64,000 bases of DNA from Stomoxys calcitrans (GCF_963082655.1 NC_081554.1:97636232-97700231); one strand, 5' to 3'. Positions 10,875 through 23,696 are shown, numbered from the stretch's first letter. The notes: a model not told the origin generated them from the letters alone. A program made the numbers and translations.

Positions 10875-11499
10875 CAGTTGAAACCCTGATTAACATTTTA
10901 TATATCAAGAATGAAAGGTATTGTCAGTGCATAGCAAAACTTTCTATTTGCCACAAATTCTTGCTAGAATTTATAAACAAAATTCAACATTTCTTCATTC
11001 TAGCTCATGAACATCTCGATTCACTCAAACTCACGTATCCTTTTATTTTTTTCTTGCGAAATAGACGTTTCTCCTTTATTAAAACCCCCGCAACATCTGA
11101 AATGGTTTGGCGAGTGCAGGCTCAAATTCAACTAAATGCCCGTAGTAGGGCCAATCAAATGGCAAAAGATTAAAAAATATGCCGTGAAAGGATGCAGCAT
11201 GTATTCAAAAACGAGCTGAAGATAAGGCCGTAGAAGTTCCTAAAGGTCCACGAATATGATGAATTTCCTAACATCATGTAACAGTTTGGATGCTGCTTTG
11301 GAGCCTAGGGCACGTAAGCATTTCGGTCTTAGACAATGGACGTACTGACAAAACTCCACACTATCACATAACGCACGTGTAAACCAAGAAAAATCATGTC
11401 CAATTCACAAATTACCAATCCGCAGAATTTTTCCATTTGGCCCATTTGAAAGAGCTAAGTTCACTCACTACCATCAATTGAACTAAAATTTTATACAAA
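10875..11499. other. No recognisable gene
   Basis: A 70-codon open frame at 10961-11173 has no recognisable domain. The rest is AT-rich. Confidence 0.4.
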
Positions 11500-11975
11500 C
11501 GAACTTAGTTTAAGGCCACATGTGTACTTTACGTACAAAATTTCTGCTAAATAAGCCAAAAATTTAAGCTTTTTGTGGCCGTAAAAGACTAATCGGGAGA
11601 TCGGTTTATAGGGGAGTTGTATAAGGTTATATTCCGATTTACCAGGGATATTGGAAATGATAACAGAAAAATTCGGGCATAATTTCATGCAAATCGAATA
11701 ACAATTGGAGCAGCTTTCAGGAGCTCCAGATGCCCAATCGAAGGACCATCTCATATGGCAGCTATATCGAAATATGAACTGATATGAACGACCTACATCA
11801 ATCAGAAGTGTTTTTACAAAATTTAAATGGATATCTTTATTCGTTCGACAGCTATCGTGTACATTTCGACAGAGCAAGGACTAGATCGACTTTATGCTGT
11901 CACAGATCAATATTTCTAGGTGTTACAAACGGAATGGCCAGATTTATACACCCCCCACCCTACAGCGGTGCGTTT
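11500..11975 (+). mobile_element. Degraded mini-me-like remnant
   Basis: Contains two internal units (GATCGGTTTATAGGGGAG, CATATGGCAGCTATATCG) and a decayed right end (TGTTACAAACGGAATGGCC, then ACACCCCCCACCCTACAGC). The core and tetranucleotide tract have eroded. Older than the copies at 34.6 and 42.8 kb. Confidence 0.55.
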
Positions 11976-13083
11976 AAAAATATGCCATTGTGGATGAAGA
12001 AAAAACCATTGTTCAGGAATGGTACAAAATACCAACAGATTCCATTCGTGCAGTTTACAACTCGTTTTGAAACCGACTCAGAGCAATAGTCAAGACAAAA
12101 GTGAATGAAATTCAGATTATTTGCACACAATTTTGTCATATGAATCAATAAGAAATATTTTCAAACAAAAAAATAAGGTCTTTTGAATTGGTAACACATT
12201 GTGTTAGCTACCCTGTACTCTCAAACGGTCTATCTTCTTTATGGGTGTAACAACCCAATTTATATTTCACTGGCTCATTTTATTCGTATATTTCACACTG
12301 TGCATAGTTGCCAGCGTTTGGTGAGGGGTACGAATAATTTGCGTTTCCATATTAATTTCCTTCTTTAGTTTCATTGTGGCACCCATTTTATTGTGGCAAA
12401 AATGGCGAATAAAAAAGAATCAGAATCCATTAAAAGTGTATATGAATTTATTTGGAATGCTCCTCCATTTCTTGTCATTACGAGTTCACTTTACTGGTGC
12501 TGGTGCTGGTGCAGCTGTTGAGGTCGTCGGCAGCGAAGTCATCGTTTATTGTTGTCCTTTTGTTGTTTAATATTGTTGATGGAACTATTAACGAAATCTC
12601 ACATGGGGCTGTACTTCGAAGTGTCTGTATACGTGGGGGTGGCGTGTGAGTGTAGGCAACGCAGAAGCAATACCATTCATGCGAGAATGTATAGTGGGGA
12701 GGGTCTAAGGACATTCGGACCCACACGCACCAAAGGTAATCATTTGTAATGGCAGCCTGGGGATTTGAGGCAATGCCATGAATGTTGTGATTTCCAGGGA
12801 AATCCGGGATTAAAATTGTTTATGTTGCGTCATAGAGCAAATATTCGATATGCGGCTGGTGTATTGCTGCCATTGCGTCGACGAAGAAATGAATTTAAAT
12901 AAAAATCGGCAAATGTAACATTATTTTATTCTAAGAATACATTCTCAAACTGTATTTACATATTTCTTTAATTGTCAATTGGTTGATCACTAAAGTTCAG
13001 AGAGTTTGTTATAGAAACTCTCATATTTTATTCGATGAAATTTTATTTTCAAATGGGTAGAGAAGGTGCTTTTAGTTAAACTA
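11976..13083. other. Low-repeat region, possibly unique sequence
   Basis: Less repetitive and locally more GC-rich than the surroundings, with a GGTGCT hexamer run at about 12494-12518. No convincing exon: the open frames near 12376-12749 overlap one another on both strands and resemble no family I know. It could be intronic or regulatory DNA of an unseen gene. Confidence 0.4.
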
Positions 13084-13084
13084 A

Positions 13085-13190
13085 GCCACCGTAAGGCAGA
13101 GGTTAGTATGTACGCCTATGACGCTGAATGCCTGGGTTCGAATCCTGGCAAGACCATCAGAATAAAAATTTTCAGCTGTGGTTTTCGCTA
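13085..13190 (+). mobile_element. tRNA-derived SINE, head fragment
   Basis: GCCACCGTAAGGCAGAGG (A-box-like) and GGGTTCGAATCCTGGC (good B box) at tRNA-like spacing, then the CCATCAGAATAAAAATT linker. The copy ends about 50 bases after the B box. Confidence 0.75.
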
Positions 13191-13389
13191 AAAAATAATA
13201 AAAAAAAACCTTACAAACCCAATATTAAGAATTGCAAGTAATGGATGTTGACCTTCCAGTTCCTAGAAATATTCTGTCCTCTTTGCAAATTCAAGTCCTG
13301 TTTGAACCGTTGAGTAGAACGGACGTTTTTGTTATTTCGCCCCTCAAGAATATTCTCAACTCGTAAAAAGTAGTTATTTTCGTCTCTTG

Positions 13390-16060
13390 AGAATAGTTGC
13401 CATAGTGTTATCCAGTAGGCAGTTGATGATCTGCGACTGATCCCAGTGTAGCGGTAAATCTAAAGCCCAGGAGTAGGCTTAGAATGAAATCCAAAGGTCG
13501 TAGTATGTTTTCTGCTACTGAAACCTCGTCTGGTGGAGCCGCTGCGACAGGGTCCACTAGCCGAGACAGTACCTGCCAAGCCCTGTGTGGGTGGGTCACC
13601 CGGTGGGATTGCGCTCAAGTTGGACGCCATCGGGGAAGCACGGAACTTAAAAGATACTTCCACAGCAGCAGATAGTGAAGCATCTTAGGAGGAATTGTCC
13701 ATATCGCAAGTGTCAGGTGTCCTGAGGAAGTATGGTTCATCTTCTTTCTCAACTGTCCCTGGATGCGTAAGGAAACTCCTCATGACAAGACGGAAAGAAT
13801 CTTGTGAGGATGAACTCCTAGTGAATTAAGAAGACGAGGCTAACGCAACAGTAGTGGATATTCTGAATTTTCTGGTTTCTGCTGATAAATCTCCACAATT
13901 TTGAGGCCGCTTCGGCGGCACTAAAGGTCCTTCTGATGGCAGGAGGATTTGATGTGGTTCTTATCCGGAAACGATTGGTGTGTGGAGGTATGGTTCGTGG
14001 ACTAGGAATTCCTGGATTTGAACTACTCAAGAGTACTGGGAATAGGAGACACAGAACCTGTGTTATTGCGAAGTGTAGTCTAAATATTTTCTTCGACGCT
14101 AAGCACTGAAGATTCATTAGTAGCCAGACTTGAAATAAACAAGTCTCATTGCTAGTTGGCTTCCCTTTATATGTCACATGATTCGGCGGTATCTCGCCTC
14201 GAAGCCTTAAGTTGATTGTTGAATCCGCTTCTGCAGGGACACAGAGCCTCATTGTAGGAAGTAATGCTAATGCACACCACCAGATATGTGGAAGTTCGGA
14301 TATCAACGAAAGGGGTGAGATGCTTGTCCAATGTATTATAAGATGCAATCTGGCGATTTGAAATAAAGGGAATAAACAGAACTTTATTACCAGGAACAGG
14401 TTAGAGGTACTAGATATTACCTTTGTATCAGAGTATATAAGCGGAAAGATATGTCACTGGGAACTGTTGGATGACCACAAATTCTCTGATCATCTTTATA
14501 TAAGTTTCAGCCTTAGCAAAAATGCTGCAGAAATTCCTCGGTTTAAACAGAAGAAAGGCGAGTTGGGATACATTTCAGCACACTTAGACATAATAGTCGA
14601 GCGGATCACGAGGACCCTGAATGACTCGCTTGTGTCAGCATATTCTTGAGCCAAGCCAAGGGGCAAACAGAGGCCGCCGTGGTGGACGCCACTACTGGTC
14701 GGTCTTAGGAAGAGCTGCAGAAATCCCTGCAATAGGGCGAAGGCCACAAGTGCATCAAAGGATAAGGATGTCTATAAGGCCGAGCTAAGAATATACAAGG
14801 GCGAGCTAAGAAAGGCTCAGAACAAATCCTGGGCGGAACCCTGCAAATTCTTGAAGGATACATCTGAGGTTTCTAGGCTAAGAAATATCCTATGCTCAAA
14901 ACCTATTATGGTGGGATACATTCAGAAGCCAGAGAATGTATGGAAAATGTTTATTGAGGAAACACTGGAACTATCCGTAATAAATATTTCCGGGAAACTA
15001 TCCAACGGACCATTACATTTTCGTAAAAGTTTCGACCCCTTAAAGTCGCAAGGCCCTGATGATGTATCGCCGGTTGATTTACAAGCTGTGTCCGATTGAC
15101 TGGCTCCTTGGCTTAGGGAGATATAATGTGTTTGCATCAGCATGTCATATATACCTGTGGGATAGAGGGACAAAAGAGTAATTTTTATTCCAAAACAGGA
15201 AAAGCTTACCACACGAAGGCGAATGATTTTCGAATTATTGGTGTGTCATCCTTTATGCTGAAGATTCTAGAGAGGTTAATAGAACTGGTAACTGTATAGC
15301 GAGCAGAGATCCTTGCAATTAGGGAAGTGGTGGAATGGCTAAGATATAATGTCATTACGACAGCCAGACAGCCATTAAATCCCTGGAGAACGTATTTCTG
15401 AACACAAAAACCGCCTTCGACTGACGCAGATCTTTTAACGAGATGGCTGAACAGTTCAAAATTCACCTGTTCTGGGTGCCGGGCCACAGAGCTATTCCAG
15501 GCAATTCTAAAGCGGACGAGCTTGCGAGACTAGGAACTATCATACACATTGCAGGGAAACTAGAATCTGTGGGTATGCCTCAAGCAAAATTAGAGCTAAG
15601 TTTTCAGGATCAGGCCTGAAGGACAACGAATGATTGATGGTTACAAAGAGGGGCTGTGAGCATTCCAAAACTAAGTTATTTGAAGAGGTCTACCACTTTG
15701 CTGTCACTGGCTAGAACAGACGTCTCAGTCACTGACAGGTCTCTGTCTAATCGGAAAACATGCTGACATACTGAACGACTTTTGCAGAAGCTATGAGGAC
15801 ATCGAAAAAGAAGAGACTATTGAACACCTTCTGTGTGTGTCCCGCACTGGCAGTTTGAATGAGTTCCGTTTTAGGTTCTCATTTCTTTGAAAAGCAGTCT
15901 GATTTAGCGGATGTGAACTTTCGTAAGTTGTTGGGCTTTTTTAAAGCTATCTGGATGGTTCAACGGCAGGAATTAGAAGGCATCTTTCTTCTTCTGTTCC
16001 TGTGGTATCACAATGAACGAAAAGTCTAAGTGAGTAAAACCACTTAAACCTAACCCAAAT
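13390..16060 (+). pseudogene. Non-LTR retrotransposon with RNase H domain, internally deleted and broken
   Basis: Reading the plus strand with frame changes, domains appear in LINE order. An ORF1-like start lies at about 13.4-13.7 kb. The C-terminal end of an APE-type endonuclease is at about 14.41-14.53 kb (DITFVSEYISGK, DDHKFSDHLY). An endonuclease-RT linker and the start of reverse transcriptase follow (QGPDDVSPVDLQAVSD near 15.05 kb, then IPVG and VIFIPK). Then the frame jumps directly to RNase H (FWVPGHRAIPGN and ADELARLG at about 15.47-15.53 kb); the catalytic YADD part of RT is deleted. A Cys/His end domain is at 15.7-15.85 kb. Architecture fits the LOA/I/R1 group, and the same family occurs at 27.7-29.5 kb. 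Many stops; inactive. The 5' limit is approximate. Confidence 0.75.
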
Positions 16061-17525
16061 AGAACTTGTCTGATTTAGCGGATGTTTAAATACATTCGGA
16101 AGTTATGTGGGAATCAGAATGGTCCAACGGTAAGCATTTTCCTTCTTCATTTTCACAATGGACGAAAAAGTCTAGGTGGTTCTGATGACAGAATGAATCT
16201 TAAACCCAACCCAACCTATGAAAGTGACATGAAATTTCATTTTAGAAAAAGGGTGTCCAAAGAAGAAATATTCTGCATCAAATTTCACAGTAAGTCTCAA
16301 AATAGTCTATGTGTGCTATGTAGATATAAATAAAAAAATTTTAGTTTAGGTAAAATCTCCCACAATATTTCACTTTAGGTGAGTGATGTCAAAGAAAGAT
16401 ATGTTCCACATCGAATTTTACTGTGTAAAATTTACTTTTTTTGCACACATTTTTGTAATTTGAATCAATAAAAATATTTTTACACAAAGCGTGGTTGTTT
16501 GAATTGGTATCGTGCCAGCTAACTTTCTGCAATATCAATGTGTATCGGATATTGTAATGTTTTCGGCATATACATGTATCAACCCTCTTACTTGACATCA
16601 TCAATAGAAGAGGAGGAGGATCTATTGTGGTGGGTGCACTAAGCTGGCGCCGACCAAACTTAACAAGTATTTACTTGTTTTTAATTTTGGAGCATAGATT
16701 TTGAAATTGTTCCCTTAAATGTATGCAACAACCAACAAACACATTGTATAAACTTTGCCATACAAGATCTTTTAGCCTGAAAAGAACATCGTTGTTTATT
16801 TTCCACTGGAAGAAGCATCTTGCGAAGTTATTGTAATGAGCATCTGCTCATGCAATTTGTTGATGCAGCTGACAGACAATTTTGCATAAGAATGTTTGCC
16901 ATAAACTTGCCTTGCGCCTCCCGGTAGGAAAGTAGAAATCGCATACATACATATATTTTATGCGTCTTGTTATTTATTTCTTTATGTGAGAAGAGAAACA
17001 AAACCTAAACAGCAAAACAAACACACCTTATATTCTATAAGAGCAGTAACGGCATTTTATGTTAAATTAGTCCTACCTCAGCAGTCCGTAAAAAAAAAAT
17101 AAAAATGTAAAAAACAAAGAGGTATTTGTGAAGTTCGAGGCTTGTGTGGAGATGCGTGTGTTGGCGTTTGTTCATACCTAAAGATAACAAGAAAATATGT
17201 CTACTTGTACAGGTATCACAAGTGTAGCGCAGCTACATACAATAGAATGACAGAATGCAAGTAGGCTTTGTTTTGGGAACAGCTCTTCACTATTAGTTCT
17301 GAGCTCGGTAGAAAAACGCAGCCACTACTCATTCTACAGTTCGTCAAAGGGAAATAATTTACTTATGTGTTTTATTCCACAAAGGGCAGAGAGCCAAACT
17401 GTCATGAAAATAAATATTTGCGTCATTGATTACTTAAAATAAATTTTAAGAGAATAGATGATCGGTCGTAAACCGCTCTATGAAATAAGTCCCCATGAAA
17501 TAATCCCACAAATTTGAAAATGAAA
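16061..17525. other. Low-repeat region with one small mini-me tail
   Basis: At about 16624-16685, GTGGTGGGTGCACTAAGC with CGCCGACCAAACTTAAC and TTTACTTGTTTT is a decayed mini-me tail. Otherwise AT-rich and apparently non-coding, with no exon recognised. Confidence 0.45.
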
Positions 17526-19505
17526 TAGGTTAGGTTAGGTTGAAAAGAGGATGCAGATATTAATCCGCCCCATATTAATGTGCGCTCTAAAAACTATAAA
17601 GTAACCTCTAAAAAGAAAATTTTAAGTTAGGAATTCCGTGCTACTGAAAAAATCCTTAATTGTTTTCAATACCACTCCCCTAAGTTGGTTCATGTCTGGT
17701 ATTGTGTCGCTACCTAAGTGCCGGTATCTGTTAGACGCGAAAGCCGGGCAATGACAAAGGAAATGCTCCAACGTCTCAACATCTTCCCCACATGAGGAAA
17801 CGTGGTGCGTTAAATTGGCCCACCTTCGTCTTCTGTCTTCTCTGGGTTAACATTGAGACCTTTGTGTCTAGCCCAGTCATATGCTCGTTCAGAACCTTAC
17901 CCCATTAGAGATATTATAACATCGTCTGCGTAGCAGACGGGTTCAAATCCCTCCTTAGTCAGCATCCGTAATTGGTCATTTATGGTGGTCACCCATAGCT
18001 GTGGTGATAAAATGCCCCCTGTGGCGTGACCTGTGCCATTTTCTCCCTTATATTTACGCCATGGGACACACAATTTATCCACCTGTTCCTTTGCATATGG
18101 TTTATCTTGTCTATAAGTACCGGGTCCATCCGGTACTGGTCTAAGGATTGGATTAGTGTGTCGGTCCGAACATTGTTAAAAGCCCCCTCGATGTCAATGC
18201 ATACCGCCAGTGTGTACGTTTTGGCATTGAAGGATTCTTCTATTTTATGCACAACTTCGTGCAGGGCAGTCTCCACGGACCTTCCCTTGACATAGGCATG
18301 CTGTTTGTATTTGAGTCCTACTCTTAATCATGGTGTCCACAATACCATCCATGGTTTTGAGTAGAACGGATGTAAGGCTTATGGGTCTTCAGGCCTTTGG
18401 TGTCGCATCAGGTCCAGGTGACTTAAATTGTTTGAAGCTCCTCAAGAATTCCTTCACCATAATTTCCTTTATTATAAACCTTCGATCAACGTCATTATTC
18501 CAAGACTCCGGTGTCTCCATGAGTTCCTTCGTATTCTATGAAAAATGGATTTTCTTCAAAAGCCTCAACATGTCCTCCGTCGTCTCTGCTCTCACTCCCA
18601 TGTCGTCTACTTAAGTTTCAGTTTGGACATGGGTTTTTGAGAGAAACTTTTTTTATGTTGGCGGCGTCATTAGCGCTGTCGACCTGTTCGCAGAAAAGCT
18701 TCCAGGAGGAACGTTTTGCCGCTCTGGTAAGCTTATTGTATTCCTTGAGCCGTATGTAATACACATCCCAATACACTTCCGCTTTTTTACGACGTGCTCT
18801 GTTAAAAAGTCTACTGACCTCTTTCCCAATATTGCGAATCTCCCCGGTCATCCAAGATTTTTCTAGGACTGATTTCCTTTCTCGAAGTAGATAATCATCG
18901 AAGGACCCCACCAGTGCAGTCGTAATCCTGTTGACATTTTCGTTAATGTCTTCTATGCTTTGACAATCTAAATTATCTTGCCCAAGTCTTCCTTTGAGTA
19001 GCCTTCCGAATTGTGTGCAGTTGGTTTTCAACTTATTCCGGAAGCTTAGCGGATTCGGCGCTTGCCGTGCTATTCTAAACTTAATACCACGGCAACCTCC
19101 AATCCTGAACTTCATCTATTAGATTTTCCGAACATTTCTTCTTCTCTAAAACCTCCTCACATCTAATACCTCCCCCCTAATTTTCCGAATATATCTTTAC
19201 ATCTAATATCTCCTCTCTAATCCTATTAACAAAGGTAGCGGTGTTGCCAATATTAAGTGTTATTAGGTTGTTAGTATTCAAGAACTCTGCCAGGGCTTGG
19301 CCCCGCTTAATAGTGTCGGTACTACCCCAAGAAATCGTACTCTAGCTCGTTTCCTGTCTGTTTTGCTTTCTTCACCAGCCGTTGCAGCTCCGACGTGGGT
19401 GGCGGTGTCCGAGAGTCGAAAGGCAGATAAAGTGATGCCAGGTATGCTCCACCGTCTCCCTGTCTCACCACTGTTGCATGCGCCTTTGACAGTTCTGGGG
19501 AAATA
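17526..19505 (-). pseudogene. Non-LTR retrotransposon (second LINE family): EN, linker and RT, RNase H deleted
   Basis: On the minus strand the order is endonuclease C-terminal half (about 19.5-19.2 kb; AYLASLYLPFDSR readable), the endonuclease-RT linker (19115-18618, 165 codons open, with RNIGKEVSRLFNRARRKK), then reverse transcriptase (18.29-17.88 kb). RT motifs include ETALHEVVHKIEES, AVCIDIEGAFNNVRTDT and TPQG. The catalytic YADD is at 17921-17932, followed by VIISL. After that the sequence jumps to the common 3' end (17.79-17.53 kb), so RNase H and the Cys/His domain are missing. Frameshifts and gaps make it inactive. The sister copy at 60.2-63.1 kb keeps the missing domains. Confidence 0.8.
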
Positions 19506-19529
19506 TATAATTCACATTTTTATGACAAA

Positions 19530-21690
19530 CTAGCTGACCCGGGCCCGCTCCGCTGCGCCTTCTTTTACTTTATATGGAACAAATTGTTTCCTTGGAATAT
19601 TTATTTTCGACAATTAAAGATCTTTTAGTGAAATATCATGCTACAAAAATAGTATATCACTTGACTACTAACAGTTTAACAATATAAGTGCCTTTATCTG
19701 AATCCCATATGATCTTTGTTGGTCCACGAATTTAAGTTTAGATCTAAGGTGTACTCCATGCTTAAAATACTTAATTTCAGCCCGATATTTTCATGATGTC
19801 TGATTTAGTGGTGTTTTCGGTGGAGAGGTGGTCCCCCAGGCTCTTGACCCTGAAAAATATCGGCATCGTGCTCTTCTCTCAAATACCATTCATTTAAACC
19901 CCATATTGCCATTGGCTTAAGAGGAGTTTACAGAATGCAGCGGCCCCAAACACATTGCCCTAAAATAGGTTATCAAATTCGTTTTCTAATCTCAAATACC
20001 TTTCATTTAAGCCATATAATGGCATGGTCGAAAAATTGTTTCCCTTTGGTTTGGGAAAGGGATGATGCCCCAAATACATGGTCCTACATTTTTAAATCAA
20101 ATTCGTATTCTACTCCTTAATACCTTTATTTGAGCCCCATATTGCTATGGTGAGTAAAAAATTGCTGTTTGTGGGGTATTTTGGGAAAGGGGTAGACCCC
20201 TAGAAAATTGGTCCCGAAAATGGGTATCAATTCTTGCTCTAACCCCCAATACCTTTCATTTAAGCCCCTTATTGTCATGGTCAGTAAATATGCCCGATTT
20301 AGGGGTGTTTTGGGGAGTGGAGTGGTCCCCCAAATTCTAAGCCCGGAAAATATATCAGCAACGTGCTCTATTCTCATATATCTATATATCATTTATTTGA
20401 TCGCCTTATTGCCATTACCCTCAAAATTGGATATCAAATTCGTTTTCTAATCTCATTTAAACTCCTTATTGCAAAAGTCAACAAATATGTCCGGTTTGGG
20501 GTATTGGTTCTGAAAACTATGAATATTTAGTTCCACTCTCTTTAAGACCGAAATTGTCTTGGTGAGCAAATACGTCGTATTTGAGGGTTGTTATGGTGGT
20601 GGGACGTCCGCTAGACAGTTGGCCCCTAATGCTGATATCAGATACGTGGTCTACTACCACATACCTTTAATTTGAACCCCATATTTCCATAGTCGACAAA
20701 CATGACCGGCTTGGGGGTGTTTTGGGGATGGGAGGCCACTCAGTGAGTTGGCCTTGAAAACATATATCGGATTCGTGTTCCACTTTAAAAACCCTCTTAT
20801 TTGAGCCTCATATTGCAGTAGTCAGAAAATACTTAATATTTGGGTGTTGTTGTGGGGGTGGCGTTGCCCCATAGACACTTTTCCCGAATATTGATATCAA
20901 ATTCGTGCTTTATTCCCGAAGACCTTTCATTTGAGCCCCATATTGCTATGGCCGTAAATTTGTCCCCATTGGAGGATGTTTTTGGTGAGAGGCGGCCCTC
21001 CTAACACTTGGTCCCATATTTGGATATCATATTCGTATTCTATGTTCGAATACCTTTTATTTAAGCCCCAAATTCCCATGGTCAGTAAATAATTCCTGTT
21101 TGGGGGTGTTTTGGGAAAGGGGTGGACCCCCAGAAACGTGGTCCCACATTTGGATATCAGATTCGTATTCTACCCGCAAATACCTCTCATTTGAGTCCCA
21201 TATTGCCATGGTCGGTAAATATGTCCGATTTAGGGTTGTTTTGGGGCTTGGGGTGGTTCCCCTAGCACTGGGTCCGAATATTGTATATCAGATACGTTTT
21301 CTTATCCTAAATACCTTTCATTTGAGTCCCATATTGTCGTGATTGGTCTAAATATATGTTTGGTAGGTTTTAGGGTTGGGCGGCCCCCCTAGGTACCCCA
21401 TCCGAAATTTACATACATGAGAGCACGCAAAATTTCACCTAAATCGCACCACTCATCTCCGAGATCTGGCGTTTCTGAAAATTATGGTAAGGGGGAGGGT
21501 CCGCACCCCTTCAGATATCAAAAAATTTAGTACCCTATTTTCACCAAGGGGTCATTATGCACCATCTGTGAAAATTTCAAGAAAATCGGTTCAGCCGTTT
21601 CTGAGTCTATAAGGAACAAACAAACATACAAACAAACAAATAAACAAATAAACCTACAAACAAACACAAATTGATTTTTATATATAATAT
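19530..21690 (-). mobile_element. Helitron-like non-autonomous element with ~130-bp tandem monomers, copy 1
   Basis: One end, read on the minus strand, finishes GCGGAGCGGGCCCGGGTCAG, then CTAG (19530-19533), then host T. The other end contains TATATAAAAATCAATTTG near 21.68 kb with an ACAAACAA-rich run. Between them the landmark CCCATATTGCCATGG recurs about every 130 bp (for example ending near 20940, 21070, 21200 and 21331). A CTAG end followed by T, with a GC-rich palindrome just inside, is the classical Helitron 3' signature; a 5' TC start is not obvious. No protein is encoded. Class is inferred. Confidence 0.6.
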
Positions 21691-21739
21691 AACTCATGTT
21701 TCAACATGAGGATCTTAACTTATCCCAGTATTCCGAATC

Positions 21740-22016
21740 TTTAAGTCGGTGATGGGTCCGTCGTCGGGTTCCTCTTTGTGAGGCTGTGTTGGGTCTCTCG
21801 CCACGGCACTGCCTGATATTTTTGCATTAGGATCTGTGCTTCTCCTAGTCTTTCCAATATTGAGATATGCCGTGATTGTCCGTTGTCGGCCCCCTGTTTG
21901 TTGGGCTGTATTGAGTCACCTGCCACTGCACGGCCTGATGTCGCAGAATGAAAATCTCTGCCTATCCTAGTCTTCCCAATCTTGAAAAAGACAGCTTTGC
22001 TTCCGTAGTGCGTCAT
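21740..22016 (-). repeat. 122-bp tandem pair, possibly part of a LINE ORF1
   Basis: Two diverged direct units (21756-21877 and 21878-21999) both begin GTCCGTYGTCGG and end near CTCCTAGTCTTTCCAAT / TATCCTAGTCTTCCCAAT. The minus strand stays open for 91 codons across both, so the encoded peptide also shows a two-fold repeat. LINE ORF1 N-termini can carry such repeats, and a LINE on the same strand lies just beyond the Helitron-like insertion. That link is a guess. Confidence 0.4.
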
Positions 22017-22189
22017 GCCTTTAGTCTTAGCTATTTGGGGAGCTATTTCGTTTTTTTGGGGACTTATTACCTATTAAATTTTCAAAAATTTAACAAACCC
22101 ACAAACTGAGTGTTTAGGGAGTTATATCATTTTGATATAACAAGCAAAGTGTCGTAAGGCGAGGATTTACTGAAAAAAAAATTGTGAGG

Positions 22190-22440
22190 ATCTTGACTTC
22201 TTGAATCACTAGAGGGTTCAATTCTCATGCGATTTGGCTGAAATTTAGCATGAAGTGTTTTGCTATGACTTTCAACAACTATGCTAAGAATGGTTCAAAT
22301 CGGTACATAACCAAAAATATCTGCCATATAAACCGATCTTGGATCTTGACTTCTTGAGCCAAGAAGTCAATGACTTTTAACATACGTGTCCAATATGGTT
22401 TGCTCCCATATAAACCAATCTCCGATTTCATTCAATTCAT
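22190..22440 (-). mobile_element. Mini-me-like subfamily A fragment (two units)
   Basis: Two units with TTGACTTCTTGA and CTGCCATATAAACCGATCTT landmarks. Both ends are missing. Confidence 0.55.
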
Positions 22441-22770
22441 TTGTGGTCCGAATCGGACTTTAACTTGACGAAGCTCCGATAGCATAACAATTCATATCCA
22501 TTATTCTTTGTTTGCCTAAAACGATTGAACTGCAATACGGAGAATTCTCTGCGTCAAGTCCTTGAGAAAATTAATTAAAATTAATATTTTGAGCAAATTC
22601 CCTAAACTTGTGTCAATCTTTAAGAAATAAAATAAAACCCAAAAAACTATTGGGGGTTATTTCATTTTCTATTTGAAGACTTATTTAATTTTTTTCAGGG
22701 GCTAATTTTATTTTCTGTTTTGGGAAGTTATTTTGTGGCGCCGAGGCATACAATGCAGCATTAGTACGTT
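22441..22770. other. No recognisable feature
   Basis: AT-rich, without gene or repeat ends that I can name. Confidence 0.35.
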
Positions 22771-22845
22771 TTTACATACCATAGTACCTCACAAATGTCG
22801 CCAGAATTAGGAGGGGATAACCATCGCTTAAAATTTTTGTTTGTT
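22771..22845 (-). mobile_element. tRNA-derived SINE, internal fragment
   Basis: TACCATAGTACCTCACAAATG and the AATTAGGAGGGGATAACCA block match the middle of the SINE at 7262-7571. Head and tail are absent. Confidence 0.6.
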
Positions 22846-22857
22846 TGTCATTATGGT

Positions 22858-22961
22858 CAAAAATATTTATACTTTATGGGGTCTTAGACAAATATTTCGA
22901 AGAGTTACAAAAGGAATGGCGAAATTAGTATACCCCCATACTATGGTGGAGGGTACAAAAT
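22858..22961 (+). mobile_element. Mini-me-like right-end fragment
   Basis: ATACTTTATGGGGTCTTAGA, then GTATACCCCCATACTATGG and TGGAGGGTAC. Only the right end remains. Confidence 0.6.
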
Positions 22962-23696
22962 CAAATGTGCGGTTTTTCCAGGCCTTTAATATCTATAAAT
23001 AATATGAATTTTGAGCATTAGGTTTAATACGGAGCAGACACCAAATGTATAATAACGAGCTTGGTATCAACTGCAATATTCACAACATGCTGTTGTCACC
23101 ACTTGAATATGCAGTATATCACTTGGAAGTTAATACTGTATATATTACTCTCAATAACTCGCTGTATTTGTGCAAAGCTTTGTCTGCAACGCTGCTAGGA
23201 TATCATCTGCATTGCACACTTAAAATACAAACGTAATGCTCATAGCTAAAGTTGCTTACTGTGCTATTGAAGGGAAACTCAAACAACTCCATGTGTCGTC
23301 TCAGTAATAAATGCTTCAATAACATTGAGTGCGCTGTACTTCATGACTGATGGTTGGCCTACTGCATGATGCGCTCATCACTGAGCCACTCTCAGGAAAT
23401 GACATAGTTATGAGTTGTTTTAATATCTGGGACGACATTTGATTTACATGATTATGCCTTATTTGCTCAAATATGTATTTCTGTCTATGTGTTGGAGGGC
23501 ATTTTATTTGACTATGCTAGCGAAAAAATGTTTGCTGATGTAGCAAGCGCATCAGCGATTGTTTAAAGAGATTTGAAACGTTAAATTAGCTGTAAAACAA
23601 ATAATAACAAAGTAAATTCTGCATAAAAATTTTCCGAAAAACAGGAGATCAATTGCAGCGAAGTGCTTCGTGCCCGAGAAATTTTTGATGGATTTG
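22962..23696. other. Low-repeat stretch, no gene recognised
   Basis: A 63-codon open frame near 23045 has no recognisable features. No repeat signature seen. Confidence 0.4.

Noticed and set aside
13085..13190. A tRNA gene, because of a good B box (GGTTCGAATCC)
   Set aside because: No acceptor stem pairs, the same sequence with a shared body occurs eight times, and most B boxes have decayed: a SINE.
18330..18759. Plus-strand open frames around 18.3-18.8 kb
   Set aside because: They are antisense shadows of the LINE linker and RT regions on the minus strand.
19530..21690. CRISPR-like array because of regularly spaced repeats
   Set aside because: The repeats are diverged 130-bp satellite-type monomers with no unique spacers, in a eukaryotic transposon setting.
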